From Chara braunii (Eukaryota; Streptophyta; Charophyceae; Charales; Characeae), in contig BFEA01000033.1 in assembly GCA_003427395.1 (NCBI GenBank), forward strand, positions 128,902 to 171,730: DNA of 42,829 bases, given 5' to 3'. A program made the position numbers and the translations under genes. The notes beneath the pieces are model-generated. The model did no database searches. It had not been told where the DNA came from and saw only the letters and a program-made list of their open reading frames with translations. Positions 21,891 to 32,138 of this stretch are shown piece after piece. Numbering within the stretch: position 1 is the stretch's first letter; every line of letters starts with the position of its first letter.

Positions 21891-22199
21891 CATGATGTGG
21901 TCCATGTATCTCCCTTGCGCACCTTCAGACGGTCTCCTCCTGAGTTCCACGGTCAACCTTACCCTCGCCCTTCTCCCATCATCATTGAGGGCCATGAGGA
22001 GTTTGTCGTCTCTGATATCGTATCCCAGCGCATGGCTGACGGTGATCGTCCCCGCCTCGAGTATCTCGTTCGCTGGAAAGGTTATCCTTACGAGGAGTCG
22101 ACTTGGGAGCCTCTCGAGCACCTGAAGCATGCCATAACTATCGTGCGTGCTTACGATCGTTCATCCTCATACTGCCCCATCTACTTCAGCAACCACTGA
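21843..22199 (+). pseudogene. Chromodomain at the end of pol
   Basis: An open frame ends in a TGA near 22199. It contains LHDVVHVSPLR, the usual tail of the integrase, and then a classical chromodomain at about residues 52-104 (21996-22154): EEFVVSDIVSQRM, LEYLVRWKGYPYEE and STWEPLEHL. Aromatic residues Y74, W78 and W88 occupy positions expected for the methyl-lysine cage. This classifies the element as a chromovirus. In the family the domain targets insertion to marked chromatin. This module is better preserved than the rest of pol. Confidence 0.85.
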
Positions 22200-23463
22200 C
22201 ATTCCCTATCCTACATCGATGGGCCCTCCTTTATCCCCTACTATTCTTGGACAATTATGCAGCAACTTCTAGTTTCGGTATCTACATTCAACCTTTGACT
22301 TCGGTGCGCCTCTCCAGCAGCATAGCACCTGTCACTACGTTCCGGACTTCTACAGCTTCAGTGTTACTCCTACTTCAGCCCGACTACTTCGACCCGACTC
22401 CAGCTTCGAGCTTCATCACTTGGACTATTTCATTTCCCCCTCCGCCATGGAGTTTCCCTCGTTCCTACCCATCGCTCACCTTCGAGCTTACCCTGCAGTC
22501 TCATGATGACCCCTATTTTCCCTACTCATGTGGGTCTGTTCGTTTGCCCCCCTTCTGCCTTAGACTATGCTGCACGCCCTCCTCTAGAGTGTACGTTTTC
22601 TTTGCTCGCGGCTTTTGGGCAGTTGTCCATGCCGGCACAACCCTCTCTCCTTCCAGGCTCACCTTATGTGTGCTGCATTTTTTGTGCTCCCTTGTACGAG
22701 TGCCCTTTCCCTTTCAGCTAGCGGTACCTGTTTGATGGTTTCCATTGAGCCTGGTGTCGTGCTGTTACTCTCCCTCTAAGCGGTACCTCTGCATTTTTGG
22801 AGTTTACTCTGAGAGTTGTACCTGCCGCCCTCCCACCCATCCCTACCTTTACCATGCGACCAAGTTCCCTTTCCTTTTATTCAAGTATTGTGCATTGTGT
22901 ACAGGGCACGTGAGAATGTGCCACATTCTTTGTCGACTTAGGACATTGGTTTATTTATTATTCGGCCTTTAGGGCCCTGATGTTGGTTATGTTCAACCAC
23001 ATTGGCTCATAAAACATTTTTCTCTTTCTTGGTTGACACGGGTCATACATTTTTCTGCTTTCTGGGTCGACTTAGAGGCTCGCCACACATTAGAAAAAAT
23101 TTGAAAGTCAGCCATCGACAGTTTACCCCCCCTTCGCCACACAGGCCGTCGAGGGGCAAGGTTTTTGGTCACGACCAGGCGGACGGGTGTCACGAAACAG
23201 TCCCTGACAATGCAAATTTGAACGCAATTCTCGAAAGGTCGGCGGGGCACTGTCTAATTTCCGTCACCGGCGGGTCGGAGGAAACGATTGCTGGAGGGCG
23301 GCTATCGAAAGTACCATTCTGACACCTATCGATTTTTTTTTAGCCGCAATTCTTTGAAAGTCTGTGTGGCGATGCAAAATTGTCGAAAACCTGGTTTGGA
23401 CTCTTAGACCAGACATTGTTGCATAGATTACGCTTGAGGCTTAGTCTGCATTGCATCTCTTTT

Positions 23464-23504
23464 CCTACATGGAGCTTGCTCCCCATGTAGGATTGTTTTT
23501 TTTG
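23464..23504 (+). repeat. Hairpin followed by T run
   Basis: CCTACATGG (23464-23472) pairs perfectly with CCATGTAGG (23483-23491), and GATTGTTTTTTTT follows. It looks like a terminator for RNA polymerase III or a retroelement R-region hairpin. No gene was found upstream to support either. Confidence 0.4.
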
Positions 23505-23949
23505 CCGTTCCTTTTGGGTTTCCACTATTTCAGCGGATAGCGTGTTTGATGTATCAGTTGATCCATTCACAGGTCCGAGAGTTGTGTAGTGGTCCCCCTG
23601 AGGCCCGACAGCTAGGCCGGTCCAGTTTCAGGCCGTCGGCCTGCTCCTGGTCCGACACCATTGGTTTTCCCAGTACCTAGACCTAGGCCGGTATATGACT
23701 TCGGCTTAGGCCCAGGTCTGGGGGTTCGATTCTCTTTTCATTGGCTGTTCATTCTTTCATTCGGTTGGACCACGACACTTGTGTATGTTCATCTCCTCTC
23801 TCTCTCTCTCTCTCACTCACACCATCTCCGCACGTGCCCCCCTGCACGCGCATCACATACAGTGTCTTCTTTGTTTTCTTTTTGTTTTATAAGTGGGCCC
23901 ACAAGGCCCGAGCACTTTGTTTTTGCTGACCCTCTGCCAATTTTCCCAT

Positions 23950-24290
23950 TTTCCCAATAGTGGGTCAGGTAGTGGTGGAAGGAGTATTGAAATAATAAGC
24001 CAGGGAAAGAGTACAAGGACAGAGCAGAAAACACTAAAGCCTAGCATGGACCTGACAATTGATCCTATCGGAAGGGAAGCAATTGATGCTGCCAGGATCT
24101 TTAAGGAAGTAGTGGATGCAGTTATGGTGAAATCTTAGAACCAGTCGTTCACTGTGCAGGTGCTGAGAATCAGGGCCCTGGGGAGCCTGCATACAACTAT
24201 CATGGTGAACCTATAAAGGCCCCGAAGAAACTGGGGAGGAGGAGAGATGAAATTTTGGCGAATCTGGGAACGCTACCTACAGTTGGCTAG
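23950..24290 (+). pseudogene. Coding-like relic of unknown family
   Basis: Around 23960-24138 the frame reads SGSGSGGRSIEIISQGKST and then IDPIGREAIDAARIFKEVVDAV before a stop. In another frame at about 24165-24290, AENQGPGEPAYNYHGEPIK and LGRRRDEILANLGTLPTV appear. The composition is protein-like and differs from the flanks. I do not recognise the family. It may be the flank into which the large minus-strand element inserted. Confidence 0.3.
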
Positions 24291-24596
24291 CAGGAACATC
24301 GAGCCAGGGCACTTTGAGTTTGGGCCTCTATTGCAGCAATACGCATAACTGATTGACGATGGGAGAGGGGAGAAGTGGGAGGAAAGAAAAAGACTTCAAA
24401 GTCATAGGGTAGGGCGGGTGTAGATAGCTAAATAGAGGGGGGGGAACAGGGGAGGGTAGGGCGTAGGTCTTGGAACAAGTAGCATTGAACGGTGGCGGGA
24501 AAAGGGGAGCAGGTAAAGGAGACAGGCGCAAGGGGAATAGCAGATGGATGGGGTCTCCTAGCTGGGTTATTGGGCTGAGTGGATGTAGCCGTGTGA

Positions 24597-25012
24597 CTCG
24601 CTTTCTTCTTCGATTCGTATGCATGCAAACAGATGACAAGACACACTGGCGCCGGACGCCCACAAAAAGCTCAGAGATCTTCAAGTCGAGAATACAATTC
24701 GGATACAGACTCACCTCAAATTGGCTATGGCGCCTGAGCGCCTACACCGCTCACTTCCCAACTTTGTACTCACATCAACTGTTCACACACACCCAACTCC
24801 GGACCTCCCTGAATATCCGACGCACACATACTCTGTATCACACACACACCCTCACTGCTTCCTAACGCTAGCTATGGCAGCTATGGTCGCCGGCTATCAC
24901 TAACCCCAAGCAGCTATGGCTGCGCTGTCTCCCTCTCAGCCCACTTCGACTTCAGGCAACTGCAGACCACCTCGCACAAGACGCTAAGGCAGCGCTTCCG
25001 CATGGCTCACAC
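24597..25012 (-). mobile_element. 3' LTR, outer half (split by insertion)
   Basis: Matches 39893-40312 closely over its whole length, from CTCGCTTTCTTCTTCGATTC to CGCATGGCTCAC. The match stops abruptly where TGTCGGCG begins at 25013. It resumes at 32309, exactly where the right LTR continues. Confidence 0.85.
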
Positions 25013-25023
25013 TGTCGGCGCGA

Positions 25024-25137
25024 ATACCCTTACAAGGGTATCCGCCCTAGTTTTTGGACCCGTCCTGACAGAAAAATGGGTTTGGTCGGCATAAGTCGGG
25101 CGAGGTACGGCCGCGTCCGGGACCCGTCCTGACTGAA
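25024..25137. repeat. Terminal hairpin and direct repeat of the nested element
   Basis: ATACCCTT (25024-25031) and AAGGGTAT (25034-25041) form a perfect 8-bp hairpin 11 bp inside the left end. GGACCCGTCCTGAC then occurs at 25057 and 25120. Hairpins close to the end are common in Helitrons and some retroelements, but other signs of those are missing. Confidence 0.6.
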
Positions 25138-25865
25138 GTTAGAGGGTATGTGGGCGCGCAGTTTTAAGTCGCGCGTGTGATTTTTCTGATTGAGTGAGCG
25201 GCCGGTCTAGTCGACCGACCTGGACCGGGCTACGGTTTTGTTGAGGGGATGAAAGCTCGTTTTTGGTTGGCACGCGCGATCGACGGTAGGACTGGCACGC
25301 CGGTAGGCGCACGGGGCGGCCACGGCGCGGTCTAAGCAGGCTGGCGCGGGTGCCTGGTGTTGGCACGCCGGCAGCGGTAGGCAAGGAAGGCCTAGGCTGT
25401 GGCTCCCAGGCCGGGGCACGGCACGGCACCAATTCACTTCATATTGGAATCCGCGCCTAGTTGTCCCAAGCTGGGGCATAGCCCTATAGGTTACGGTGCT
25501 GAACTATTGTTACAGAGGTTTGGGGATTGAGGCCGGTAGGCGACAGCGAGGGAGCAGTGGAGCAGCGGAAGGCTAAGGGGTTGAGGGTCCCGCGGGACTA
25601 TCCCCCTTTTTCTTGTTTGTCGGGGGAGCCCAATCACGGGCCCCGCCCCTTGGCACGAGACCATCCCCCTCCCGATAGTATCTCGGGATGCTTGGGTTTG
25701 GTTTTGTTTTTATTATTATTATCTTTTTTTTTTTTTTCAGGGCTTATGGCCCCGTTTTTGCTTGAGGGCCCGACACTGGCCCACGACCGTAGCCCCCACT
25801 GGCAGGCCGAGAGTAAGGAGGCCGAGTGGCCTTTGGTGCCGCCACGGAGCACTACCCCGGCCGGA

Positions 25866-25950
25866 GTCCTTCGGGACATCCGTTAAAAATTTGGAACGGC
25901 ACAGAAAAGATCGCCTGGTCGGTGCGCAGGTATTGCACAGGAAATTGGAG
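25866..25950 (+). pseudogene. U6 snRNA-like sequence within the nested element
   Basis: GTCCTTCGGGACATCCG, then TTGGAACG, ACAGAAAAGAT, TGCGCAGG and GCACAGGAAAT.GGAG follow in the order and near the spacing of U6 snRNA (5' stem-loop, ACAGAGA box, internal stem-loop, 3' part). The ACAGAGA box is changed to ACAGAAA and the central AGCATGGCCCC is poorly kept. It is therefore a diverged copy, not a working U6. A weaker second echo of the 5' part (CTCCGGACATCTGTTAGG) is at 26081-26098. Confidence 0.65.
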
Positions 25951-26480
25951 TGAACCCGGACGCAGGGCTGCGCCGGGTACGGATGAAACCGAGAGGGGCG
26001 GGCTGGGCTGTCCCGCGGCAAGATTCGGGCGACGGCTGCCTGTCGCGTTGGCAACCGGGCGCCGTCCGGTGTGACTTCCTCCGGACATCTGTTAGGACCG
26101 GGGAGTGTAGGGGGGGGGCGGATTAGTGTGGCCCCAGCTTAACGAGGATACGTATAAGGCGGGGAGGCGGGCCGGTGCCGGGTGCTGCTCGGTAGCGATG
26201 ACTCGACGACTGCCCGGTCTAGGCGGATTAGCGCGGAGCTGCGCTGAGGAGAGCTTCGTTGACGACAATGTGGCGCAGGGGGGGGGATGGATCGGGACGT
26301 GGAAACGGGTGAGGTGCATGCAAAGTGGAAAGGGCTATGGAGGAGGGGAGGATGCCTACACTACCTAATCTTCAGTGGAGATAGCCGAGGCGAAGTGGTA
26401 GGACTGGGGGTACAGAGGTAGTGGGGGAGATGAGTGAACCTGGGCGCTAAATCGCGCCAGGTACAGCCGAACCGGGGATG
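25951..26480. repeat. Diverged direct repeat with GTGAACC...GCGCC core
   Basis: GTGAACCCGGACGCAGGG..GCGCCGGGTAC at about 25950-25981 resembles TGAACCTGGGCGCTAAATCGCGCCAGGTAC at 26433-26463. Each contains a GC-rich inverted pair (GGCGC/GCGCC). It seems to be a module duplicated within the element. Confidence 0.5.
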
Positions 26481-27060
26481 GCAGACAGGAGGAGCCGGGC
26501 GGGATCAAAAGGGCATAGCGCTCTCGATCCTGAATGGAATCGAGAGGGGAAGGGTGCAGTTTCAGGGCTTTGACCCCCTGCGAATCGAATGCTGATAACG
26601 GATTGGGGAGAAGATTAGTAGATTTAGATTTAGTAGGGGAGGAGGGTGCGTGAAGATGGCGGGATGATGGAGATGGCAAAAGTAGGAAGTCGGAAATCTC
26701 GCTCGATCCCTTGCGGAATCGAGCAGGGGAAGAAGTAAGACGGGGGTTTTGGACCCGGGCGACCACAGTGGTAGAGTTAGATGTAGCGGTGGGTAAGTAG
26801 GATAGTGGGTTAGTAGAAAAACTGCTGCGCGGAGCTACGGCGGAGAAGAGAGATGACGGAAGGGGGGAACGGTGATACTTCTCGATTCCGCCCGGAATCG
26901 AGTAAACGAAAGTGATAGATGGGGGTTTTGGGGCGGCGTGAGTGTGATGGCGGCGTTAGATTTGGAGGTTAGTGGTCAGATTTTGAGTGTGTTAGTAAGG
27001 TGCTGCGTGAAAAAAGGGGGCGCTTCGAACTAGCATGTATCTCTCCGTGTTCTAGCGGAA
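26430..27060 (+). repeat. Three ~180-bp tandem units each with a CGAT/ATCG hairpin
   Basis: Hairpins start at 26521, 26701 and 26881, exactly 180 bp apart. The stems are CTCTCGAT/ATCGAGAG, GCTCGAT/ATCGAGC and CTCGATTCC/GGAATCGAG, so the outer pairs change in step. Each is followed by a purine-rich stretch, and the last two by GGGGGTTTTGG. The units are otherwise well diverged. Confidence 0.7.
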
Positions 27061-28690
27061 GATTCATTTTTTTTTTATTTTTTTTTTTTTGTTCTTTCCT
27101 CCCGACATATGAAAGCGATTGAGATGGAGAGGGAGTGGAAGCCTACGAACTTGAAACCTCGGTGAGGATGTGTACACGGGGTATAGAGCTGCTGCAAGAT
27201 TGAAGTGGGGCTACAGTTGGCTTCTCCTCGCTGTCGAGTATCTGTTTGGAGTTTCCGCCCCGGACTGTCAGCTGTTGGTGGGTGCTCGTTCGTGCGTGGA
27301 GTGCGACAGTGATAGCCGGATGTGGTTGGACTGTGGAGTGAGGGCGAGGGAAGGCCGTGGAAGGTGGGTACGTAGGAGGGGAGCCACTCCTGACGGCTGC
27401 TGGGCGGGTGGCAGTGCTACCTACGGCTGCGGGGCTGTTGGCTGTGTACGTATTGCTATTGACCGTTGACTGGTGCCGCATTTCGGCGGTGTAGCTGGCC
27501 CGTGACCGGAGGTAGGCTGAGCGGTACAAACAGCAGACTGGCAAGTTTGGCGCTTGGCAAAGGAGTGGCCCAGCTCGCTGGACGCGTTGACTACTGCTAG
27601 GAGCCGCACACGGCTGTTCGACACTATTGGGCGTTGCAGACTGCAGCAAGCGGCTGCAGTTGGGTACCTGGACTGTCCGCAACAGACTGCCTGCATACTG
27701 CCGCTGTTGGGAACGACTGTTGTGGCGGGCTATTGCTGCACTTGTGCGCCAACTACAACTGCTGCTGACTGCGGGCAGTGCACAGACTGCCACTGTGGGC
27801 TGCTGTAGGTTGCGTACGCCCTGCTAGTGCGTACCGTGCGCAAGTTGCGGCTGCCACAGACCAAGCGCAGATTGTTGGTGCTACGGCTGGCTGCGCACCG
27901 CAAACCTGCAGCTGCTGGATCGCATGGACCGTGCGCTGCTGATGCGGGAAGACTGCGGTAGTGGAGGCCCCACTGAGCCTTGCCGCTGCACCTAAGGGCT
28001 GTCGCAGGATGCTGTGCGGCCGCTATTGGGCTGAAGGGGGGTGTTGAGGCTTGGGAAGGCGCCCGGGCTGAGTGAGTAGAGGGGTATTGCTATGAACTGA
28101 AGATTCATCAGAGAGCCAGCGGTGGTGACAGGTGGTTGTCTCGGCTTGACCAAGCTGTCGCGTATTGGCCGCCATTGTGGGCCCCTCAGGTGATCGAAGG
28201 TATCAAGGCCCTCTCCTGCGAGTCGGAGTGCACCTCTCTTGGATCTGAGAGACTCAAACTTCCTCCTTCTGCCCTTCTTACTCTAAGTCTAGTCTGTTGG
28301 TGCTGAGGGGAAGGCGACAGGCGGGATTGCAACCCGTAATCCGCGCCAAGGCCTCTGTGGGAGGTTCGCCCCACCGATTGCGGGAGCTCTGCCGGAACTC
28401 AGGAGGAGTTCTGGAGGCAGGGAACTGAGAGGTAACCATTCCTTTCCCTCTATACACCCTGGTATAACCCCTATTTGTACATCCCTCTATGTTTGACTGA
28501 GTATACTGTATGCACCCCTATCTTGACTTGGATTGACTGGCAGGACACAAGTCAGACTAAATAAGGAAATGTGTGTGCAATCGCAGTTTCAGTTTGTTGA
28601 TTGCCTGAAGGCAGATTGTGAACACAAGGGGTTGCATCTGGGGGAAGGGTGGGTGAAAGGTGGTTTTGCTTGAGCCTGAATGGGTCCTAT
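27061..28690. other. GC-rich interior of the nested element, no gene supported
   Basis: A T-rich tract (27066-27091) is followed by G/C-rich sequence with many CTGCTG and GGCTGC phrases to about 28000, then mixed sequence. One long minus-strand open frame (27143-27793) is Ser/Ala/Arg-rich and low in complexity. It shows no domain and is not called. Confidence 0.5.
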
Positions 28691-28692
28691 GG

Positions 28693-29516
28693 GGTCAGAC
28701 CAGTTCCATAAGATTGGACGGTCTGACCGCTGTGTTTATTTTTGAATTGCATGGAGAGTTAGACCAGTTCCATAAGATTGGACGGTCTGATTGCTCTAAA
28801 TTGCGAGGATTTGACTGTGGCTGACTTTTCAGGGGCCAAACCTGTAGCATAAGATTGGAGGGTTTGGTTGCCATGTTTGATTGGGGTTTGTTCTGTTCCT
28901 TCTGTTTTTGATTGAGGAGGCCTGAGCAAGTCCATAAGATTGGACGGCTCAGCCCCTTCCTGTTTCATTCTGAGGGAGTAATTCTCGCTGAGGGCAGGGC
29001 ATGTCCATAAAATTGGACGGCCTTGGACTCATGCCGCACACAATGGGATCAGAGAGAAACGAACCTAGCAGAGGACCAAACATGTTTCATAAGATTGGAC
29101 GGTCTGGCCCAATGCCTCGCACATGTTGGAACCCAAAAGGTAAAATTTTGGCTATATTTTATACTATCCTATGTATGAACAGGCTAGCCAGGCATGGGTT
29201 CCATAAGATTGGACGGCCTGGCTATAGCTTATCATAAAATGAAGAGAGTATAACTAAGAGTATAATTGAAGGTAACCCTGGGCAGACCGGGCCTTGTTCT
29301 AAGATGAACGGCTCAGTCCTATGCCCAGCTTCTGAACACCAAGCTCAGAGAGGTATATATAAGTTGGATATTAAACAGTTCGGGGCGACTAAGCCTTGTT
29401 CTAAGATGAACGGCTTAGTCATATGCCCAAAAGGAAGAGAGAAGTAGTTGTGTAACCTGTTCGTGTATACTCAATGGCTGAGTCAGGCAAGTTTCATAAG
29501 ATTGGACGACTCGACT
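28693..29516 (+). repeat. Array I: ten hairpins with conserved TAAGAT loop and covarying stems
   Basis: Hairpins start at 28693, 28759, 28836, 28922, 28995, 29076, 29185, 29285, 29387 and 29480. The loop is TAAGAT in nine and TAAAAT in one. The inner 4-bp stem is TCCA/TGGA, TTCA/TGGA (a G-U variant) or GTTC/GAAC. Outer stems are all different yet paired: GGTCAGACC/GGTCTGACC, CCAAACC/GGTTTGG, TAGCCAGGC/GCCTGGCTA and GACTAAGCC/GGCTTAGTC are perfect; the others have one wobble or mismatch, and the tenth is weak. Several copies are followed by ATGCC. Compensatory change across copies points to selection on, or copying of, the folded form. Confidence 0.85.
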
Positions 29517-29827
29517 TTATGCCCTATGCAAGCTGGGTATAAGGGAATAAAGCATCGAGAGATTACGAACTATTGTTTGCAAAGTTTGACTTGGGGTGGC
29601 GAGAGTACTTACCCGTGTGGGTTGGCCTGCATGAGACTGAGTGAGGCTACTACTTGGTTTGAGTGTCAGATTGACAGGTAGTTGCCTTAGAGGCTCGCCT
29701 CGTGCTAGAGCGATAGGAGTTAGGTCAATTCCCGCATTTTCTGATCTAAGTTTTTTTTACTTAGATCGATGCTCGCATTTCTGGGACCTTTTATTATACT
29801 TGGCTTTGTATAAATTTTGGTAAGCTA

Positions 29828-30085
29828 CTTTCCCTACGGGAAGCGCTGCCGAAATTTCTGCAAATCCAAGGAGTCAGTCAAAACCTTGACTTTCAGAGTT
29901 CAGCTTGTCTAAAATTCATTTATGACTTAGTAAAAATCTGGAAAGTCTCCCTTTCTAAAGGGAGTGCTGCCCAAATTTTTGCTAAATCAAGGAGTTAGAC
30001 AAAAATTGGACTTTGGAAAGTCGAAGGTTGTTTCTGATTTATATTTGGGCTACGGGAAGCGCTGCCGAAATTTTCTTGATTTAGA
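29828..30085 (+). repeat. Three repeats with CCC/GGG hairpin and GCTGCCGAAATTT
   Basis: Units near 29828, 29947 and 30049 share GGGA(A)G.GCTGCC.AAATTT followed by TC.AGGAGT. The first has TTCCC/GGGAA and the second has a perfect CTCCCTTT/AAAGGGAG stem, so the stem again differs but stays paired. The third has lost its left arm. Related sequence in opposite orientation lies at 11540-11850. Confidence 0.65.
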
Positions 30086-31016
30086 GGAGTCTTTGGGCGC
30101 TGACGTAGAGGTAGGCTTAAACTTAGTTGGCACATCACTATGACTGAGAATGTACTATGGAGGTTCATCCCCCCATAGGCTGATGTTTTAGTTTGGGCAT
30201 TGACCTGTCTCATAGTACAGGCCTTTCTTGGACATTCGATTCAGGATTTGGGCCAGCTTCAGGTTGATCCAACGAGGGTCATCTTCTGTTATCACTGATA
30301 ACAGGTCGGTTGCCGATTCGTCGGTTTACGACTCAATTCCAACTCACTCTTCATACCCAACCTAAAAGGCTTTAGCCCTGGTGACTTTATTGCTTGTTGA
30401 GGGTTTCGCCCAGACTTTTATTGAATGGCCATTTAACAAGGGTACTGAGTATTTAATTATGGATGGTTGGGCAGGGGACTGGGGCTTGCATGGCTAAAGC
30501 AAAGGGTATGAGTGCCGAGATTGGTTGGGGTTGACTCCGTGTAGTGCGTGGTTTGCTGTTCGATTCCTTGATGTGATTGCAGGTAGACCCTGTGGCTGGG
30601 ATTTGGATTTGGGTTGCCCGCGATCTCATATATGTACTTATGGCTGTGAGAAGTCCCACTCTGCCTGTGAGCAGTGATCGTCGCAACTCTATCTCCCCTA
30701 TGTGTGTATGCTTGAGTGTACTTACTGTGGGGGTTCGCGAGGCCTAAGGGGCCCCATACTAAAGGCTAATATGGAGGGGACATAAGGAGGGTCCTTCCTT
30801 CTATTTTTTTTGTTGTTGCTTTTTTGGGGATTTCTTAGTCGGACGTAGGTCCTGGGCTGGGATTCAAGGTCCTTGTCCAGGACATCCCAAGCCCTAGGGC
30901 CCTGCAGGTGAGGGACTCCCCCGCGCGTAGAGCCTATTCGCATTGCCCGTCGAGACACCCAACCCTGAAGGCGGAGAGGTCGCGAGGGTAGAACGGCGTG
31001 TCCTTCAGCCGTTCAA
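30086..31016. other. Interior of the nested element without recognised genes
   Basis: No domain, repeat or RNA gene could be supported here. A T-rich stretch lies at 30802-30826. Confidence 0.4.
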
Positions 31017-31066
31017 TATCGTGAGGGGTAACCCCTCGCGATATATTCCTTCAGCCATTCAATATC
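31001..31066. repeat. 12-bp hairpin and 20-bp direct repeat
   Basis: TATCGTGAGGGG (31017-31028) pairs with CCCCTCGCGATA (31032-31043) around TAA, with one G-U pair. TCCTTCAGCC(G/A)TTCAATATCG occurs at 31001 and again at 31047. Confidence 0.75.
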
Positions 31067-31402
31067 GCAAGGTCGGAGCCGCGATTACCACATATGATTG
31101 GCATCGTTGGTCGGTATGGGACTGGCCGGCGGCCGCGCGACTTTATGTTAAAATCCTGCGTGCGATGCTTCGCCGCCCCAACACCTAAAATGTATGGGAT
31201 CGTGAGGCTCGCACGTAGACGCAAACGCTTGAGGTTATTGTAGGCCATGGGCATCACCCGAGGAGAGAGAGGGTACCCCAAAGATCATGACCCCGGTTGG
31301 AACAAAGGGGGGGCCCTCGGCCTATTCGTCTGCTTTTTAGAGTTTTTATGGTTGGATGTTGTAGTCCGTGGCAGCCGTCAAAGTCAAACCCCTTGATGTA
31401 TG

Positions 31403-31487
31403 ACCGCCACGACAGCTTAAAGCTGTCTACTCAACCCCTCTGCACAGGGTGCAGAAGAGGGTGTGGTTTTCAACCACGCATGGCGGT
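31403..31487 (+). other. 85-nt four-way junction (cloverleaf-like) of unknown function
   Basis: ACCGCCA (31403-31409) pairs with TGGCGGT (31481-31487) as a 7-bp closing stem. Inside are three hairpins in a row: GACAGCT/AGCTGTC (31411-31427, loop TAA), CCCTC-TGCAC/GTGCA-GAA-GAGGG (31436-31461) and GTGGTT/AACCAC (31463-31477, loop TTC). The outline matches a tRNA cloverleaf in size and arm order, but the loops are too short and there is no TTCRA T-loop, so it is not a tRNA. It could equally be a cluster of palindromes. Confidence 0.6.
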
Positions 31488-32049
31488 TGTCCAACGTCAA
31501 GAGATTAACCCTCAAGGCGCGTGTCAGCCGACACTTGAGTGTCGAATGCGACCCTCAAGGTTAACGAGGGCCGCTCGATTATGGGCATCACAGGGCACGC
31601 CATTACTGCGACTGCTTGCGCACGTTCGCATTGCGAATCGATATGAGATAACTCCGTGTCCGCGCGGTTTTATACCGAGTCCCGCGCGCGACGCCTATCC
31701 GATTTCCGCGTCGGAAAGTTATGGGGCGGCTACTGAAGGGGCTAGGAGTGTGGTCGCGTTGCTTGTGTTGTGTCGTATGGGTATGTGTGTGTGTTTTATC
31801 TTTGTGTTCGTACGGTGGTGTGCGCGTGGTGTGTGGGATGCGTCCTAGTCGACTGACGACGAGCCGTGCTTGGGACTTCAGCCCCCTAAGATGTCGGTTC
31901 GCATGCGGGTCCGATAGGCATATTACCGCGCGTACCCCCTATGCTACAGCGAACGAGAAACGTCCTCGGCTGGTCCACCTCTGCGATTGCAACTGAGTAG
32001 CTTTCGTACTGTGGACTGGTAGCTCGGCGGGGATACGCCCACCGAAGGG

Positions 32050-32138
32050 AGGTGACAACTCCTGTAAGGTGGAGGTAAGTTGTGCCTCGCGTANAGGTGA
32101 CAACTCCTGTAAGGTGGAGGTAAGTTGTGCCTCGCGTA
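32050..32138. repeat. Exact 44-bp duplication across a single N
   Basis: Positions 32050-32093 and 32095-32138 are identical, starting AGGTGACAACTCC, and separated only by an N at 32094. This is the pattern expected when two overlapping contig ends are joined without merging. Confidence 0.9.

Larger units (their letters stand above)
22200..24591. other. Sequence between the two large retroelements, largely unassigned
   Basis: The first 800 bp is C/T-rich and may include the 3' untranslated part or LTR of the plus-strand chromovirus, but no LTR pair was found. At 23464-23491 a 9-bp hairpin (CCTACATGG/CCATGTAGG) precedes a run of eight T. At 23790-23816 there is a short (CT)n tract. No other clear feature is visible apart from the coding-like stretch at 23950-24290. 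Confidence 0.4.

Noticed and set aside
23640-23740. tRNA-derived SINE with a B-box-like GGTTCGATTCT
   Set aside because: No matching A box at the right distance, no cloverleaf fold and no tail were seen.
27143-27793. 216-residue minus-strand open frame in the nested element
   Set aside because: Low-complexity Ser/Ala/Arg composition, no motif, and other frames are also open over the same GC-rich stretch.
28693-29516. CRISPR array
   Set aside because: The repeated part is only about 15 bp, the stems vary between units, the spacers are irregular, and the setting is a eukaryotic intron with no cas genes.
31403-31487. tRNA gene
   Set aside because: The arm layout fits, but the loops are 3 nt, there is no conserved T-loop and no proper anticodon loop.
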